NCBI GenBank assembly: GCA_000231825.2
Contig: JH720340.1
Location: forward strand, 62,001 to 126,000
DNA from: Tetrahymena elliotti 4EA
Lineage: Eukaryota; Ciliophora; Oligohymenophorea; Hymenostomatida; Tetrahymenidae
DNA: 64,000 bases
Direction: 5' to 3'
Shown piece by piece: positions 26,051 through 40,642 of this stretch; within the stretch, counting starts at the first letter, position 1; the number at the start of each line of letters is the position of its first letter. A program made the position numbers and the translations under genes. Below the pieces are notes generated by a model, which saw nothing but the letters and a program-made list of their open reading frames with translations, did not search any database and had not been told where the DNA came from.

Positions 26051-28645
26051 TCAATCTACTAGGTGTAATTGTTTGTCTTCTTTAAATTTAGTAAGTAGTT
26101 CTTATCTGAAATCTGTATTATACAATACGCTAGTAATATTTGCCATAAATGGTAGATGTCCGTCAATGAGGTGAGTAAAATTAAGATTAATTATTTTAGA
26201 TTTACTTGTTTTGTTTTTTTGATCTTCTATAGGATTAAGACCTATTGGGTTTGAGAAAAAATATGTAGTTTTTAAGACATATCTTAAGATTTAATCTTTT
26301 TTAGTGTAGCAGTTAAAGACTCTATGGGATACAACTTCCGTAAGATGAGTTCTTTTTATAAAATTTGTATCAACAACTCCACCCATGAAAATAACTGATG
26401 CAATGACACTAGGTTATTTACTAAACGTTATTAACTTTTTGTACTCATATAAACAACTGGCAATAACTTAGGTTCCTAAGCTAAAACCTATTAAAGAAAT
26501 TGAGCAATTTGGAAATAGATTCCTTTTAAACAAAAAGTGAGCTAAATAGAGACCTGAAAGCTCTGCCTAAGTAAATGCTTTCTTAAATGGATTATCAATA
26601 ACAGAACCAGCTACAAATTGCATTAATTTCAAAAGGTTCCCTCCAGGAATAAATAAAGAAGAAACAGCATTTGATTTTAATGAACTGGCTACATCTTGTA
26701 GAGTATATGATTGATATTCTAATGCATAAATTTCAGAATCAGGATATAAATCATCTAATTCTTTCCATTTTATCTGCTTATCTTCATCTTAAGAAGTAAA
26801 TCCACTAACGGCAATAATTATATTCCTACTTCTTTTTTAACAATGACTAATTTTTTTGATGTGGAAAATATTTGGTAGAGGTTGATTCAAATATTCGGTT
26901 TTTAAATATTTCAATGCAGATTAGAATTTTTGCTATATTTTTTCATCATGATTCAACTCTTACTTGCTTATTTCAGTTCTCAACAAGTGCATTAAATCAT
27001 AGTCTTAATTGTGATAACCAAATTTTATCTTAAAGCCTTGGGTTTAAGCAATATTTTCAACTTATGAATATGTTCCAAATTGATAAATTATTTTCTTTTC
27101 AAAAAAAGAATCTAAATAATTGAAAAAGAATGTAATTTAATGTTCAGGAAACTGTTTGTTTAAAGGCTTTAATATTTCATATCTCAATTCATATAAAAAT
27201 CCATAGTAGGTATCTACATTTACAATTTTTTTATTGAAATCAACTTAAATGTTGGATAGAATCATGTAAAATTAAGTTAGAAATAAATAAAAGTAGTTGC
27301 CACCTATTTTTTAATAAAATTTTTATATAAAAATATTTATAATAAATCTAATTAATTTACTTTGTAAAAGGATTTAAACAAATTAGCCAGCACCTTCTTT
27401 TATAATATTTGCATTTTATTATTTGAAGTTTTCATAATCTGTGACATTCTGTAGTACTTGCTAAACAAATACAGTTCTATCTTCTTCCATTAAACTAAAG
27501 AAATAATTGAAAATATTTTGTATTATTTTCAATTGCTAATTGTTTTATATTTAAGCATAATACATAATATAATAAATGATATTAATTATATCTTGCTTAT
27601 TTTGGATATTTTAAAATGGTCTCTCTAAGATTAAATGCTTTATTTTTTTCATTTGATTATCAAATTCAGTATTTCTGATGTTTGTCAATTCTTTTTTCAT
27701 CTAAATAATAGCTTTACTATATTAGACATCAATCTTTTATTGAATTTCTAAGAGTTCATTTTTGTATAATGAAAAACATATATCATTAATTTCATAATGT
27801 ATGCACAAAAAATCTTTAATTTGCTTAGCAATGCTTTTTTAATATTCTATTTTAGACTTGATTAGATTACTGATATTATTATTACAAGAAACTTTGTCTT
27901 CTATTACTTTTTAGTCAATATATAATTCTAAGCTGTTTATACAGGCTTTGACTGTTGATTGATTGCTTTTATATAATTTACTATACTTCTATTTGAATTA
28001 TTCAAAAACAATTTCATTTAAGTGATTATTTAACTCTTCAAGCTCATATTGATAATCTAACTCAAAAGAATATTCTTTGAAATCTTTCAAAGTATAAAAG
28101 TAGATGATTTATATTTTTAGTGTATCCATAAAAAAGCTTGCCATTTAGATCTATAAATATTCACTGAAATCATATTTTTCTACCTTCTCTTTGGATTTTT
28201 TTTCTAAATCTATTAGCATCTTCTTAGTCTAAAACTAACATTCCTCCTAATATTATGTTATCCATGATTCTAAATCTATGAAATAGTTTATGTTCTTTAG
28301 GATAGTTGTTAGTTAGCTTTCCCATTACTCTTTTATCTATTTAATCACACTCTTTACTTTCTAGTTTATGAGTATATTTTAAATTTATTCAAAATTCTCA
28401 TTTTGTTCACTTTCAAAGATTTTTTCACTTAACTTTTTTGCTACTACATAAGCTGCAGTTTCCTAAATAATGGATAATTTTATAAAGCTCTAGCATTGTA
28501 TCACTTTATCGAATTCTTTTTAACAAATATCCAACTACAAATTGAATATTTCCTCTACCTTTTCTAAATTTTGGCCAATTTAAGGAGTTTCTTGTTGAAT
28601 CATCGATTCATATAATCTCTCTTCCATTTTATTTTCTTCCATCAT
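26051..28645 (-). CDS. DUF726/TMCO4-type alpha/beta hydrolase with long helical N-terminus
   Basis: Two exons, 27361-28645 and 26051-27303, keep phase across a 57-bp intron and give 845 residues ending at TGA 26051-26053. The C-terminal part reads RNIIIAVSGF, then CSISLIGFSLGTQVIASCL, which carries the Gly-x-Ser-x-Gly nucleophile elbow (GFSLG), then SVIFMGGVVDT, RVFNCYTKKDQILRYVL and a late THLIDGHLPFM. This order (GFSLG, VxxxGGxV, FxNCYxxxDxIL, GHLP) is that of the DUF726 family, which includes TMCO4 and its yeast relatives; their enzymatic substrates are not well established. The first 400-500 residues are predicted to be largely helical and charged, much longer than the usual family N-terminus. 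Around 26.57-26.66 kb a segment rich in Val, Phe, Leu and Gly (LFIPGGNLLKLMQFVAGSVI) may associate with membrane, as in TMCO4. Confidence 0.85.
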
Positions 28646-29631
28646 TTTGAATTTCTCTCAAACTATTTTTTTCTTTCTAATAAAATTTTTTTTTAATTTA
28701 CTTTTGAATTAATAAACAAAAGGATTCATTCAGTAAATATAAAAATTGACTAAAAAATTTAATATTCTATTAAGACATCGATATAGTTTTTATTTTTTCA
28801 CTTGCAATTCTAATATTATTCTATTTTATCTCATTTACAATTTTACATGCTTTTAGTTCTAATTATTTGCTTCAAGGTTGCTTTATTAATATGTGAAATT
28901 GTTAAATACCCAGAAAAAAGACTTAGAATTTGTGTGTTTTAATATTCTAAAATATTCTCTTTATCTAAATTAAAAGATATATCATCTTTTAACAAAATAA
29001 ATGAAACATAAATATGAAGTAACAATAAATTTAAAATCACATAATAACTAATTACCCTTATTAATTAAGGCTATCCACTCCTCAGTTTTTTCATCTAAAA
29101 AATGACCTTATTTTATTATTCTTAATTTTAACAAAAAATAACCATAATATAAAACAACTTAATTAATGAGGAAATACAATATTGATTTTCTTAATCAAAC
29201 ATTTTCTTTAGAAAATATTCTAAAATAATTAGAATTTAATATTGATATCAGTCTTCTCTTACAAATTTCATAAAAAAAGAAGAAGGAAAAAGTGTGAATA
29301 ATAAAATTAAAAAAATTTTGTTATTAAAATTATTTTACACAGCAAATAATAATTTTATCTATTTTTATTTAATTGAATTTAGTATTAAAATGACAAGATT
29401 CTTTTGAAAAACAAGTAATTTAAATGTCCATAAAATAAAATCAAAGAATAAGAAACTAATAATTTTTGTGCACCTCTAAAATATGATGATAGACTAGCAG
29501 CTGTTTATGTGAAGGTTATATTCATCTTCATGCTAGAAATACATTCTTAATTGCTTAGAATGCTCAAATAATAAGAAATTTGATGTATGTGATTCATAAA
29601 ATGGATATTTATTGAATATATATAATTAGAG

Positions 29632-29671
29632 TTAGCTCATTAAAATAAGGAATTACTAGTAATTGAGCTAA
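29632..29671. repeat. inverted repeat with nested palindrome
   Basis: TTAGCTCA at 29632-29639 pairs perfectly with TGAGCTAA at 29664-29671. Immediately inside the right arm is a perfect 12-bp palindrome, ATTACTAGTAAT (29652-29663). The structure lies outside any gene. It could be a transcript hairpin, a transposon remnant end or a chance event in A+T-rich DNA; the GAGCT core makes chance less likely than for plain A/T arms. Confidence 0.5.
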
Positions 29672-30212
29672 TTTGGAGACAGAAGTTTAACAACATAAAA
29701 GATGAATTTGTTATTAAAAAATATGGCCATCTAGTCAAGAAGTATAAGTTCTTTATTGCTATACTTAGATTACCTATATTTTATTGTTTATAATTTTTAA
29801 ATTTAAAATATAATTTCTTTTATATTATCTCTATGTGTTTTAATAAAAAAATAAGATATTCCAATTTCATTCTTTAATTTTTCGATTAGAATATTTACAG
29901 TATATCAAATAAAAAGGAATGATAGTATGGATACAAATTCTTGATAAATATTATATTGATAATATTTAATTTTATTTTTAATAATAATTTAATCTATTAG
30001 TCTTTTTTTATTTGAAAAAAAAATAGTATGATTTAAGATAATCCAAATCTTTTAATATGCATAAAATATTAAAGATAAATTTTCTTCTTCGTCTTTTTAT
30101 TTAAATAAAAGTGATTAACCTTGAAAACAATAATTTTTCATAATCACTAATATTTAACTTTGAGTAATCGCTACAAAATTAAAATTTTATTAAAATTTCT
30201 GGAAATTCAAAA

Positions 30213-30270
30213 GAAATAACAATTGTTAAATAAAAAATTTACTCCTTATTAGTTAACAATTGTTAATTTC
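30213..30270. repeat. inverted repeat, about 17-bp arms
   Basis: GAAATAACAATTGTTAA at 30213-30229 pairs with TTAACAATTGTTAATTTC at 30253-30270, with a single unpaired A, across a loop of about 23 bases. Each arm is itself nearly palindromic around CAATTG. No coding region overlaps it. Confidence 0.5.
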
Positions 30271-32147
30271 TACGAATTTGTCTATTACTATTAATTTTAT
30301 TTTTAAATTTCCTTTTTTTAAAAATATAGACAAATTAGATACTAATTTGTGGAATAAATAGAAAGCAGTACAATTTTTACAAAACTCAATATTTAGTGTT
30401 TCCACATAAATAATTTAATATGATTTATAAAAAGTATGCTGAATTAAAGAATTATTGAAGAGATAATATGATCTATAGTTAAAACAATTATTTGTTATTT
30501 AAATTTAATTATTTAAAATTCATTTGCCCTTTTTTATTCAAAGAATTTTATTTGTACTTAAACTATCAAAATTATAATTTGATAGAATTTGAATAGAATA
30601 AAAAATTGTTTATAAAAGAATTTATTTGATTACCTCAGATAACAATTGTTTTTTCCTCATTTTTCGATCATTTTTCATTTAAATTTCTTATCATTGCTAA
30701 ATGCTTAATGAAAAATTTCTGGAAAAGGAATAAAAGATTAGAAGAATTTCTAATTTAAAAACATTTTTATTTATTTTCATGACAAAAATATTAGAGTAAT
30801 TAATAGTTAAAAATAATAGCTTAGAATTTAAATGTTTATACAATATGTGTTTCTGTATTAGAAATAGTATTAGAGAACAGTGAATTTATTTTGTGCTTTC
30901 TTAATTAATAAAAGTTAAGCCAAAAATACTAAGAATTTTTTATCCAACTATGCCATAAATTATTTATAAAAGTTTTTAAAGGATATCAAGAACTATTTTT
31001 AGAACAAATCTAGAATTATTTTTGCATTTTATTTATTTTAAAAATCTAGAATTAGTTATATTATTTTTTGATAGTCTTTTACTAGTTTGGCTTGAAAGTC
31101 TTTCTTTTTAAAATTCATTTTTTCCCTCAGAGAAACTTCTTCGAGATAAATAGTTGTTAAACATGAAGACACAACAAAGCAAATTACATAGATTTTAAAT
31201 TTATAATAAAATTCTTATTCGCTACTGCTTTTTAGGTGGGTTTAGACATATAGGAGGTAGATTTGCTCTTTGCTTTTTTTAAAAAAATATTCATTTTTTA
31301 AATAGAAAGAATTTAAAAAACAAAAATGGCAAATAGGTTTTTGAAGTAACAAAGAAAAGAATATGCATTTTGTAACATAATAAATATTTTTTTATTCTTT
31401 TAGTATGAAAATATTCTATGTATTTACTAAATTGTAGAGAAGAAGGTTCGATTTTTAGCTTTATAGTTTATATGGGCGTAAATCAAAATTTTTGATCAAA
31501 CAATTGTCAAAGATTTACCACGTAAATAATTGTTTAGATCTAATGAAATCTTCCTTTCTTAGTAAAATTAATTGTAAATTAGAAATCAAAAAGAATTTTT
31601 TGAGAAAAATCAAGCAAACAATTATTAATTTTGGGACATTATAAAATAGAAGTTTTGAGGAATTTAGTTTGATTTCTTCATCCTAGAAGGTAAAAAAATA
31701 AACTCCCCACTCTATTGTTTCATTTGAAAATATTGTTCTGTGTATAGAGCTAAATTATTTCCTGGACTAAAGTGTTAACAAATGTCAAGAAAAATGAATA
31801 TCCCATGGCGGAATTAGCTTAAAAAAGACATTTTTAATGAAGGGTTTATGGATATTATTTATAAAAGATAGCGTCTTTCAATAAAAAAAGATTTGAAATG
31901 AAGAAATAAATATAAGACGTATCTTTTATACTCTGCTACTTTTATAACAAAAAAAAGACGAAACTAAATATCATGATTAGTTTTAATTTTATTAACAATT
32001 ATTTTTAGGGGGTCTCTCTTATGATTAAGTCAATCTAAAGTGCTATAAAAAGAAGCAATTATCTAAAAGTCAAACAAATAATTAATTAATTAACTAACAA
32101 ACAAATATATTTCTAAAATTAAAAAATAAAGCAATACATAAATAAAG

Positions 32148-33584
<1,437 letters not shown>

Positions 33585-34708
33585 TTTAAATAAATAAATC
33601 TTTTTCAAACATTGCTTTTAAAACATTAATCTATTAACAAAATCACAAAATAGTAATTAGTAAAAAGAAGTATTAGATAAAAATCTTAGGGAGATAAGGC
33701 TACCTAAATAAATGCTGTAAAAAGAACAAAAATAAAGTTAACAATATCTATGAATAAATAAAAAATTAATTAGTTATTTGTAAATTTATATTTATTTCTT
33801 GCAATACCCTAGAATTCTAATATTTTGATTTACACAATTAAATTCTTTCATATTTATTTTATCAATCATTTTTATTAAAATGGATACCAAATTAAAGTCT
33901 AAATATAATTTATAAAACCTTTGCTTTTTGGATATAAAATTAACAGATACATTTTTTGATATCAATTTTCATTAACATTCATAAAGAAAGACTTGAAATT
34001 ATAAATTAAAGTTTCTAGAAAGCCAATTATCTGTTTACATTTTTCACAGATTAAATGAATTTATTAATTCATCAAGCATTACCCAAATTTACTAATTCAT
34101 CTAAAATTTTTCTATTGATTATTGTTAATTAATAATATGTCAAAACAAAATATTTATTTTTATTTAAAAAAGAACATTCTATCTCTACTTTTACAATTTT
34201 CTCAAAAAATTTTTCATCAAATATACCATTTCATAAGATTGTTTAATTTCAGACATTTTATTGACTATTTTTTTTCAAAACACTAGGTTGCTAAAATCAT
34301 TTTTTTCTTAAACAATAAAAAATAAAAATTTATTGTTATAATCAAACCATTTAATCAAATTATTTACTCAAAATATATTTTAGCTTTAAGAAAATAAAAC
34401 AAGCTTATTATAATATTTTTATGATTAGTTTTTGTTAAATACATATAAATTAGAAGGAGAACTTCTTTAAGATTATGGATATTTTATATTTGGATATTAA
34501 TTAATAATATTTAATATGACTACTTTATATTTATAATAAAATTAGTTAGCGTTGAACAAAATTATTTTAATGAGGATTAACATGATATACAAAATTTTAT
34601 TTGATTTTAGTAACTTTTATTCTAAACTTTTCTTTTTAATATTTTGTCAAGGAAAAAATAATTAATGGACGAATGAATGAACGAGCAGAAGAAAGAAGAA
34701 ATGAAGGA
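33585..34708. other. A+T-rich intergenic stretch between convergent genes
   Basis: It holds the 3' flanks of AHCY (+) and the B-box/LOTUS gene (-). Nothing else was recognised. Confidence 0.6.
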
Positions 34709-37700
34709 TCAAATTTTTCTTTCAGTATTTTCTTTTGTAAAGGAGTTATTAATATTGAATTATTATACATTTTGACCAACATAACCACTATTGGAGGATG
34801 AGTAAATTTAAGGATTGACAAATAGGTTCATATATTATTGCTATTATTGGCTGTTAGGTGTTGAGCTTAATATATTTTATTAATTTAGCAACCCTTGCTG
34901 CTGGTAGTTAGGAAGAAGATTTATACCATTATTTTTAATTCCATTATTATTACCACCTGAAGACGTTATTCGTTCATTCATTGCAGAGCTAATTAAATTT
35001 TAATTATTACCACTTCCACTACCTCCTCCTTTGTTGGTGATCTTACTTAAATCACATGGGAACTATTCAAATTCAGTTGAAATTTCTCTCTGTCTATCAC
35101 TTTAGTAATGAGGATTTAGAATGCTTATACTCCAGCTAAAACTTGTTAAGTTATCATCTCCCACAAATGTTCTATCAGTTTAAGTTCTAAAGGAATAATT
35201 ATCTTCTGTATCCTAAAGTAAATCTTCAAGCATTCCGATATTTTCTTTTAAATCCATAGATGATTATTCTCCCTTTCTATTTTTTGAAGGATTCCTGCTG
35301 TGAGTAGATTAATATTATGAGGCATCTACTGGGTAAAAAGGTGTGAAATACTAATTATTACTGTTAAATTAACTTCCATGTTATTACAAATATTAGGGAT
35401 GATGAGGGTGATAATGAAATACAGTATTTGGATTATTACTTATATAATTATTGTTGTTTGTCTAATTTGCTGTCATACTTGTATTATTTTATCTTACTGC
35501 ACTTCCTATTGTTAAGTTAGGATTGCTATTAGTATTTTTGTTGTTGCTATGCTATGAAAGACTTCTAACATGTTAAGGTGGTTCTATTTATTAAGTAAAT
35601 TGATTGTTTTGCATATTTGTATTTAGCATAGAAACGCTTGGGTAAGGTTAATAACCAAAAAGCTAGTATTATGAAGCTATCTATGACTAAATATACTATT
35701 ATTATAGGATACTAGGATTTTATAGGAATTATTGCTATTAATTTATAACATTATTATTGTTTGAGGAAGCACTTCCATTGTTAAATATGTTAGAGGCACT
35801 TTGAGAAATAGCCATACTTCTCTTCTTTGAACTGTTAGTTCCAGTGTTTTACTATGATTAAGATGCTTACTTTTATTACTACTATTACTATTAAGCTTAA
35901 TTGTTAATTCCTTACTTATTCTATTATAAAAAATTCATCATATTTTATGATGCTAAGTTCAAATAATTGTTTTAGAAATTTATCAAGTTTGGATTTTAAG
36001 AAAAATCTTAAAGAAGTTATGGATGCTAAAATTGTTGAACATTTCCAGCTAAATTATTCATTTAAATAATATGTGCTTAGAAATTGTTATTATAATTTTA
36101 TTTACTGCTTGCAGAGTTAGCAGGATTACTAGAATTTCCATTTAATTTGCCTATTTTCATTTTAAGTAAACATGCTTAAATAAATATATTTTTGTTTAAA
36201 TTTTACCTTCTGTACCAAAACGATGATTCTTTTAGTAGATTACATAATAATTTTGCTTACATTCTATATCTATGATTGATTCAGCATAGGAAGTCAAAAA
36301 TCCTAAAAAGTCCATAGACCCAAATAAACCAAATTAGAAATTAACTCCCATAGATTTATTTAATGCACTATATAGATCCTTAATATGTATACCATTTGGA
36401 TTTTATTTTAAAATAGTCTCTATGCTTTATTTTACCTTTTCTAGAAGCTCATTAAGCTTCTCTAAAAAAATAGCAGCTTACTTTTATGTTTATCCACCAT
36501 TTGTGCCATACTAATTCTAAAAAAGAGCATTTTAAAAGTCTTAACAGTTTTGCTAATTTTACTAATTGATGTACTATTATTGAACATTCTAACTTATGGC
36601 ATAGCTTTAATTAAATCCAAATGCTTGTCTGTTTACCTAATTACCTTATTATTCATTTAGTTAGCCTAAATTAGGCTGGTTGCTTGCTGACAAAGGAGAT
36701 GATGTGCAAGATTAATCTGATATATTGTTTTCAGGTAAAAATGAAGGAGTACACTTACTTGACTTTGAAGCATTTGATTTCAAAATAGCGTATGAATTAT
36801 TTGTTCCAGCTAATTCAATTTATACTTTATCACTCATGGTTTGAATAAAATTTTTTAGTTTTGGAAAACCTAGATCTTGTAGATTAAATTAAAAGTATAC
36901 TTTTTTCTTTAGGTATTAAGGTATTTAAACAAGAGAAACTCCCTTTGGATATTCTTAAAGAATTTCTAACAAAGCATCTTACAAATGCTTTACAGTAACA
37001 TCTCTCTATAATCCATAAGCTGATTTTTCTAAGATATGAACGGAGTTTTCTAATGAAAAGACAGAACTAGATTCATTCAAAATGCTATTTTCTTCATTAT
37101 ATGTATGTTTCACTAGTAATGTTCTATGATATCGAATTATCCCTGTGTTGATAGCTTCTTAAACGAATAGACTTAATCTGCCTAAAGAAAGCTCCTAAAG
37201 TTCTCTAGGACCACAATATTTCACTTTTTAAATAATTAAAGATTTAAGTTTGGATTTAAAAAAAATAAAATTTTTATTAATATGCAATCAAATGTTAAGC
37301 TCTTAAATGAGCATGTTAGTTTTACCATATTAAACACAGCCATATCTTCCTCCAGGTATTGCTCTTAATTCTTGCTAAGATTGGGAATTAACTTATTAGA
37401 TAGGATTTGCTGGGTTAGTCGAATTTACTTGAGAATTAGATTAGCTTTATTGATTTCCTGAGCTACTTTGATTGATAGCTGCTGACTATTTTTTACTTGA
37501 TTTGGTAATTTTTGTTGTAAAATAAGAATTCTTTTTGCTTGAAGCAGAAGAATTAGATTTATTATCATCACTTGTTTCATTCTAAATTGGCTATTTGAAG
37601 TATAAATCTAGAAAATCTTTAAACATTTTCCACATTTTATCATTTTCAAAGTCTATCCTACCTTTATCTTCAGGAATCCATTCCTATCCTTTGATATAAA

Positions 37701-40642
37701 TTACTGTAGTATCTGCTCCCATTAATGGATCATTGACTTTTTAAACTATTAGTTGAGGGAGATCCAAACCATTTTATCCATTTTGATAATTTTAAACATA
37801 ACTTGGATGCTACAAATGATTTAATATCATGTCCCAACTTTTAGGAGTTAATTTTAAGCCAAAACATTCTTTAATTCTACTCAAAATAAGTTTATCTGTA
37901 GGAGTCATTAGATCTTATTTAATGGATTTGATTATCCAAATAAGACTCTACAAAGAAATATATTCTAGCTTCAAACATACAAAATGTAGTTCAGTGGAAT
38001 TAGCAAATGTTCTTGTAGTTTAATGTATAATTCCAGCATTTTCTGCTTCATTAAATATTTCTACACAATCTTTTTCTGTGCAACCTGGAATATTATTTTA
38101 AACCATTTTCAAAAAGGCTTCTTTGGGTATCATAAGTTCTCCTATTTTTTAAGCAAAATATAAATAAAAAATATATATTACATTTAATTTTATACCTTTT
38201 TCAGCTAAAAAAGAGAGCTACTTCTAGATGCCTATAGCTATTTACTAGTTTTTAACAGATACAGTTTTAGGATTCTAAAATTACTAGAATGGCATTCCAC
38301 ATGTGTATGTATTATGGCTATTCTTTGATTTTACTTCTAATGCTCCTGATGATCCATTTTTATTAAGCCCTTAATTGAGGCTATTATTTAATATATTGTT
38401 AGTACCTCCATCAATACTTCCTTTGCTAGTATTTAAATTTCTGATGCTTCCACTACTTGTATTTCTTGATAAACGGTTGCAACTATTATTACTACTACCC
38501 TTACTAGCCTTTTTGGATTTTTTTTAATTGTTCTAAGCTGCTGCAGCACCAATAGAGCAATTATTATTATTATTATTACTTGTATTTGTTTATGGTTGCT
38601 TAGCACTATGAATACTACTTCTACTTGTGTTTTCTGCATTTTTAGAGTGGTTTTAATTAGTTATAACAGTAATTTAATTACTTAAAATATTATTATTGTT
38701 TGAATTGTTATGATGGAATTAATTTAAACTATTATTTGTGTTACTAATGCTGCTATTAATATTTCCATAATCAAGCTAAGGGTTGGTGATATTATTACTA
38801 TTAGTTTATTGGCTATGCTTGTGGTTAGAAGAATTATTTCTGGGTCTCGACTAAGACTACTTGTTCAAAGGATTTGAATTAGGGCTATTTGCATTATTAT
38901 GAATACCAATATTGTTACTATTGTTATTTCCAATTGTATTTTAAATAGTTAAATTACTATTTTGTTAATTATTTCTTAAAAGACTATTATTTCCTATACC
39001 ACTGTTGTCCCCAATAATGTTTTACTAGTTTATTTATTAAATACTATTGCTTAAACTTCCTTGAATTTAATTATACAAACTATTGGAATTACAAGCTTTT
39101 CCAACAGCAACATTATTATTGTTGTTGTTATTATTGGTATTAAATATGTTATTATTACTTAAGTTACTATTATTTTAGCTATTGTTCATGTTGCTGTTGT
39201 TTATCAAGAGGAACTTACTGTTTAAATTAGATGGAGGATTACCTTCGTTTGAGTGAGACTCAGAAGAGCTATATATTTAGAAGCCATCATCAAAGGATTA
39301 ATCTTTGTTTTAAAATTATGAATTTTTTTTATCAATATTTTAAGAGTTGCTTGGATTTAATAATGTATTTAAACTTTTGTTTCCATGTTTCTTTTTGCAA
39401 ATTTAAGACCCATTTACACTTTTTGAATCTACCTTTTGTACTTTTTCTTCTTTGTTGTTTAAAATTATTTAAATTAAAAATATATCTGCTAATTTAAAAT
39501 TAATTACCTTCTGTAGGATTATATACTGCACTATTATTTTAAGAGTTCTTAGATTCCTCAACACTTGTTCTGACTTAATTTTATATGTTTCCATTTGAAT
39601 TTATATTCAAGCTATTTTTATCAACATTTAGGCAAAATTAATGTGGCTGATTACATTAAGTTTATTGCTATGTAAATGAATTATTTGATATGAAAGGAGG
39701 GTTTTATTATGGAGCAGAAAGACTTTATGATTATTACTATTACATGGAAACTATTTGTTATTGCTATTCTTACTAATTCTAATTATTCCATTATGCCTAA
39801 ATTGACTGCTAAGGTTTTTAATTGATTTAATTTTGCTTAATTTGTATTTGGTTTATTGGAAAAATATGTTGAATTTATTGTTAAACCGAATGGAGGTGCA
39901 TTTACTATTACTTTTATTGTTGTATCATTTATTAATCTGTCGATATTCCAGAAGATAAAATAGGTAATTTTGTAAAAATAGTTTGGACATTTGGAAATGT
40001 TTATTGCAAAGTAGACTACTCAGTTGTATAGCTTTCTTATTATGTTTAAAAGAAAATGCAAGTTGTTAGTTAAGGCATAAATTTGAGGGTGTTTATAAAC
40101 TTTTCAGATAATCCATTTGAACGCTCAAATTGATCCCATTAGTAGTTCAAATCAAAATTCAAAATCTATTCACATGTATTTCTAAAAACAACCACTAAAG
40201 AACTTCTATCACATTTTATTCTTTTTTTCTGTAATTTTTCTATAAATCCATCATAAACTACTTTTTTGCTGTTTATCACTTCTGCTAAATCTTCATCTAT
40301 TATTATAATTACCTCAATTAAAAGATCTCTTTAAAGGTTAAGTTGCTGTCTAGTATGCTTAGCTCTTTTACATTTGTTGTGAATCCTTTAATCACATTTC
40401 GTACATAAATTTTATCCACAGCTACCACAGTAGAAAGTAGCTTCTATTTCAACTTCTTCACATTCTTAGCAGAAAATTGATATGCCTTATGAATGATCTG
40501 GACTTTCTTTCAAATGTTTTCTACAACATTATTTACAATATTGCTTAATTTTATCATCTGAGCATGCCCTACAGCTCATTAAATATTCTATTTCATCACC
40601 TTAGCATTTACAAACGCAGCATTGCAAATTTTCTTAACTCAT
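34709..40642 (-). CDS. B-box zinc-finger protein with two LOTUS (OST-HTH) domains
   Basis: Five exons: 39508-40642, 38196-39449, 37326-38141, 36207-37223 and 34709-36150. All four GT...AG introns fall in phase 1 and the sum is 1887 codons plus TGA. The N-terminus carries a Cys/His cluster: CCVCKCQGDE, CRACSDD, YCKQCCRKH, then a canonical B-box, FCQECEEVEIEATFYCGSCG...CTKCDQRIHNKC. A very long N-, Q- and S-rich region follows (38.4-39.9 kb). After a structured segment (36.8-38.2 kb) come two LOTUS-like winged helices: ALLEILKEYPKGVSLVQIP with QDLGFPKLKNFIQTM (about 36.8-37.0 kb) and SIETILKQNPNGIHIKDLY with DFLGFLTSYAESIIDIE (about 36.2-36.5 kb). The C-terminus is again Q/N-rich. LOTUS domains occur in RNA-binding and germ-granule proteins and can bind RNA or DEAD-box helicases; B-boxes mediate protein contacts. 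No RNase (NYN) or RING domain was found. Confidence 0.85.

Larger units (their letters stand above)
28646..32147. other. 3.5-kb gene-poor region with hairpins
   Basis: The longest stretch without a supported gene. It lies between the starts of a minus-strand and a plus-strand gene and is strongly A+T rich. A slightly more mixed segment at about 29.46-29.76 kb has several short open frames but none that reads convincingly as protein. Two hairpin-forming inverted repeats (29632-29671 and 30213-30270) are listed separately. The right end should hold the promoter of the AHCY gene; an A-rich leader (TAAATAAAG) directly precedes its ATG. Confidence 0.55.

Noticed and set aside
29460..29800. Possible transposase fragment or small gene
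   Set aside because: Each frame is broken by TGA after a short run and no conserved transposase or RNA motif could be recognised.
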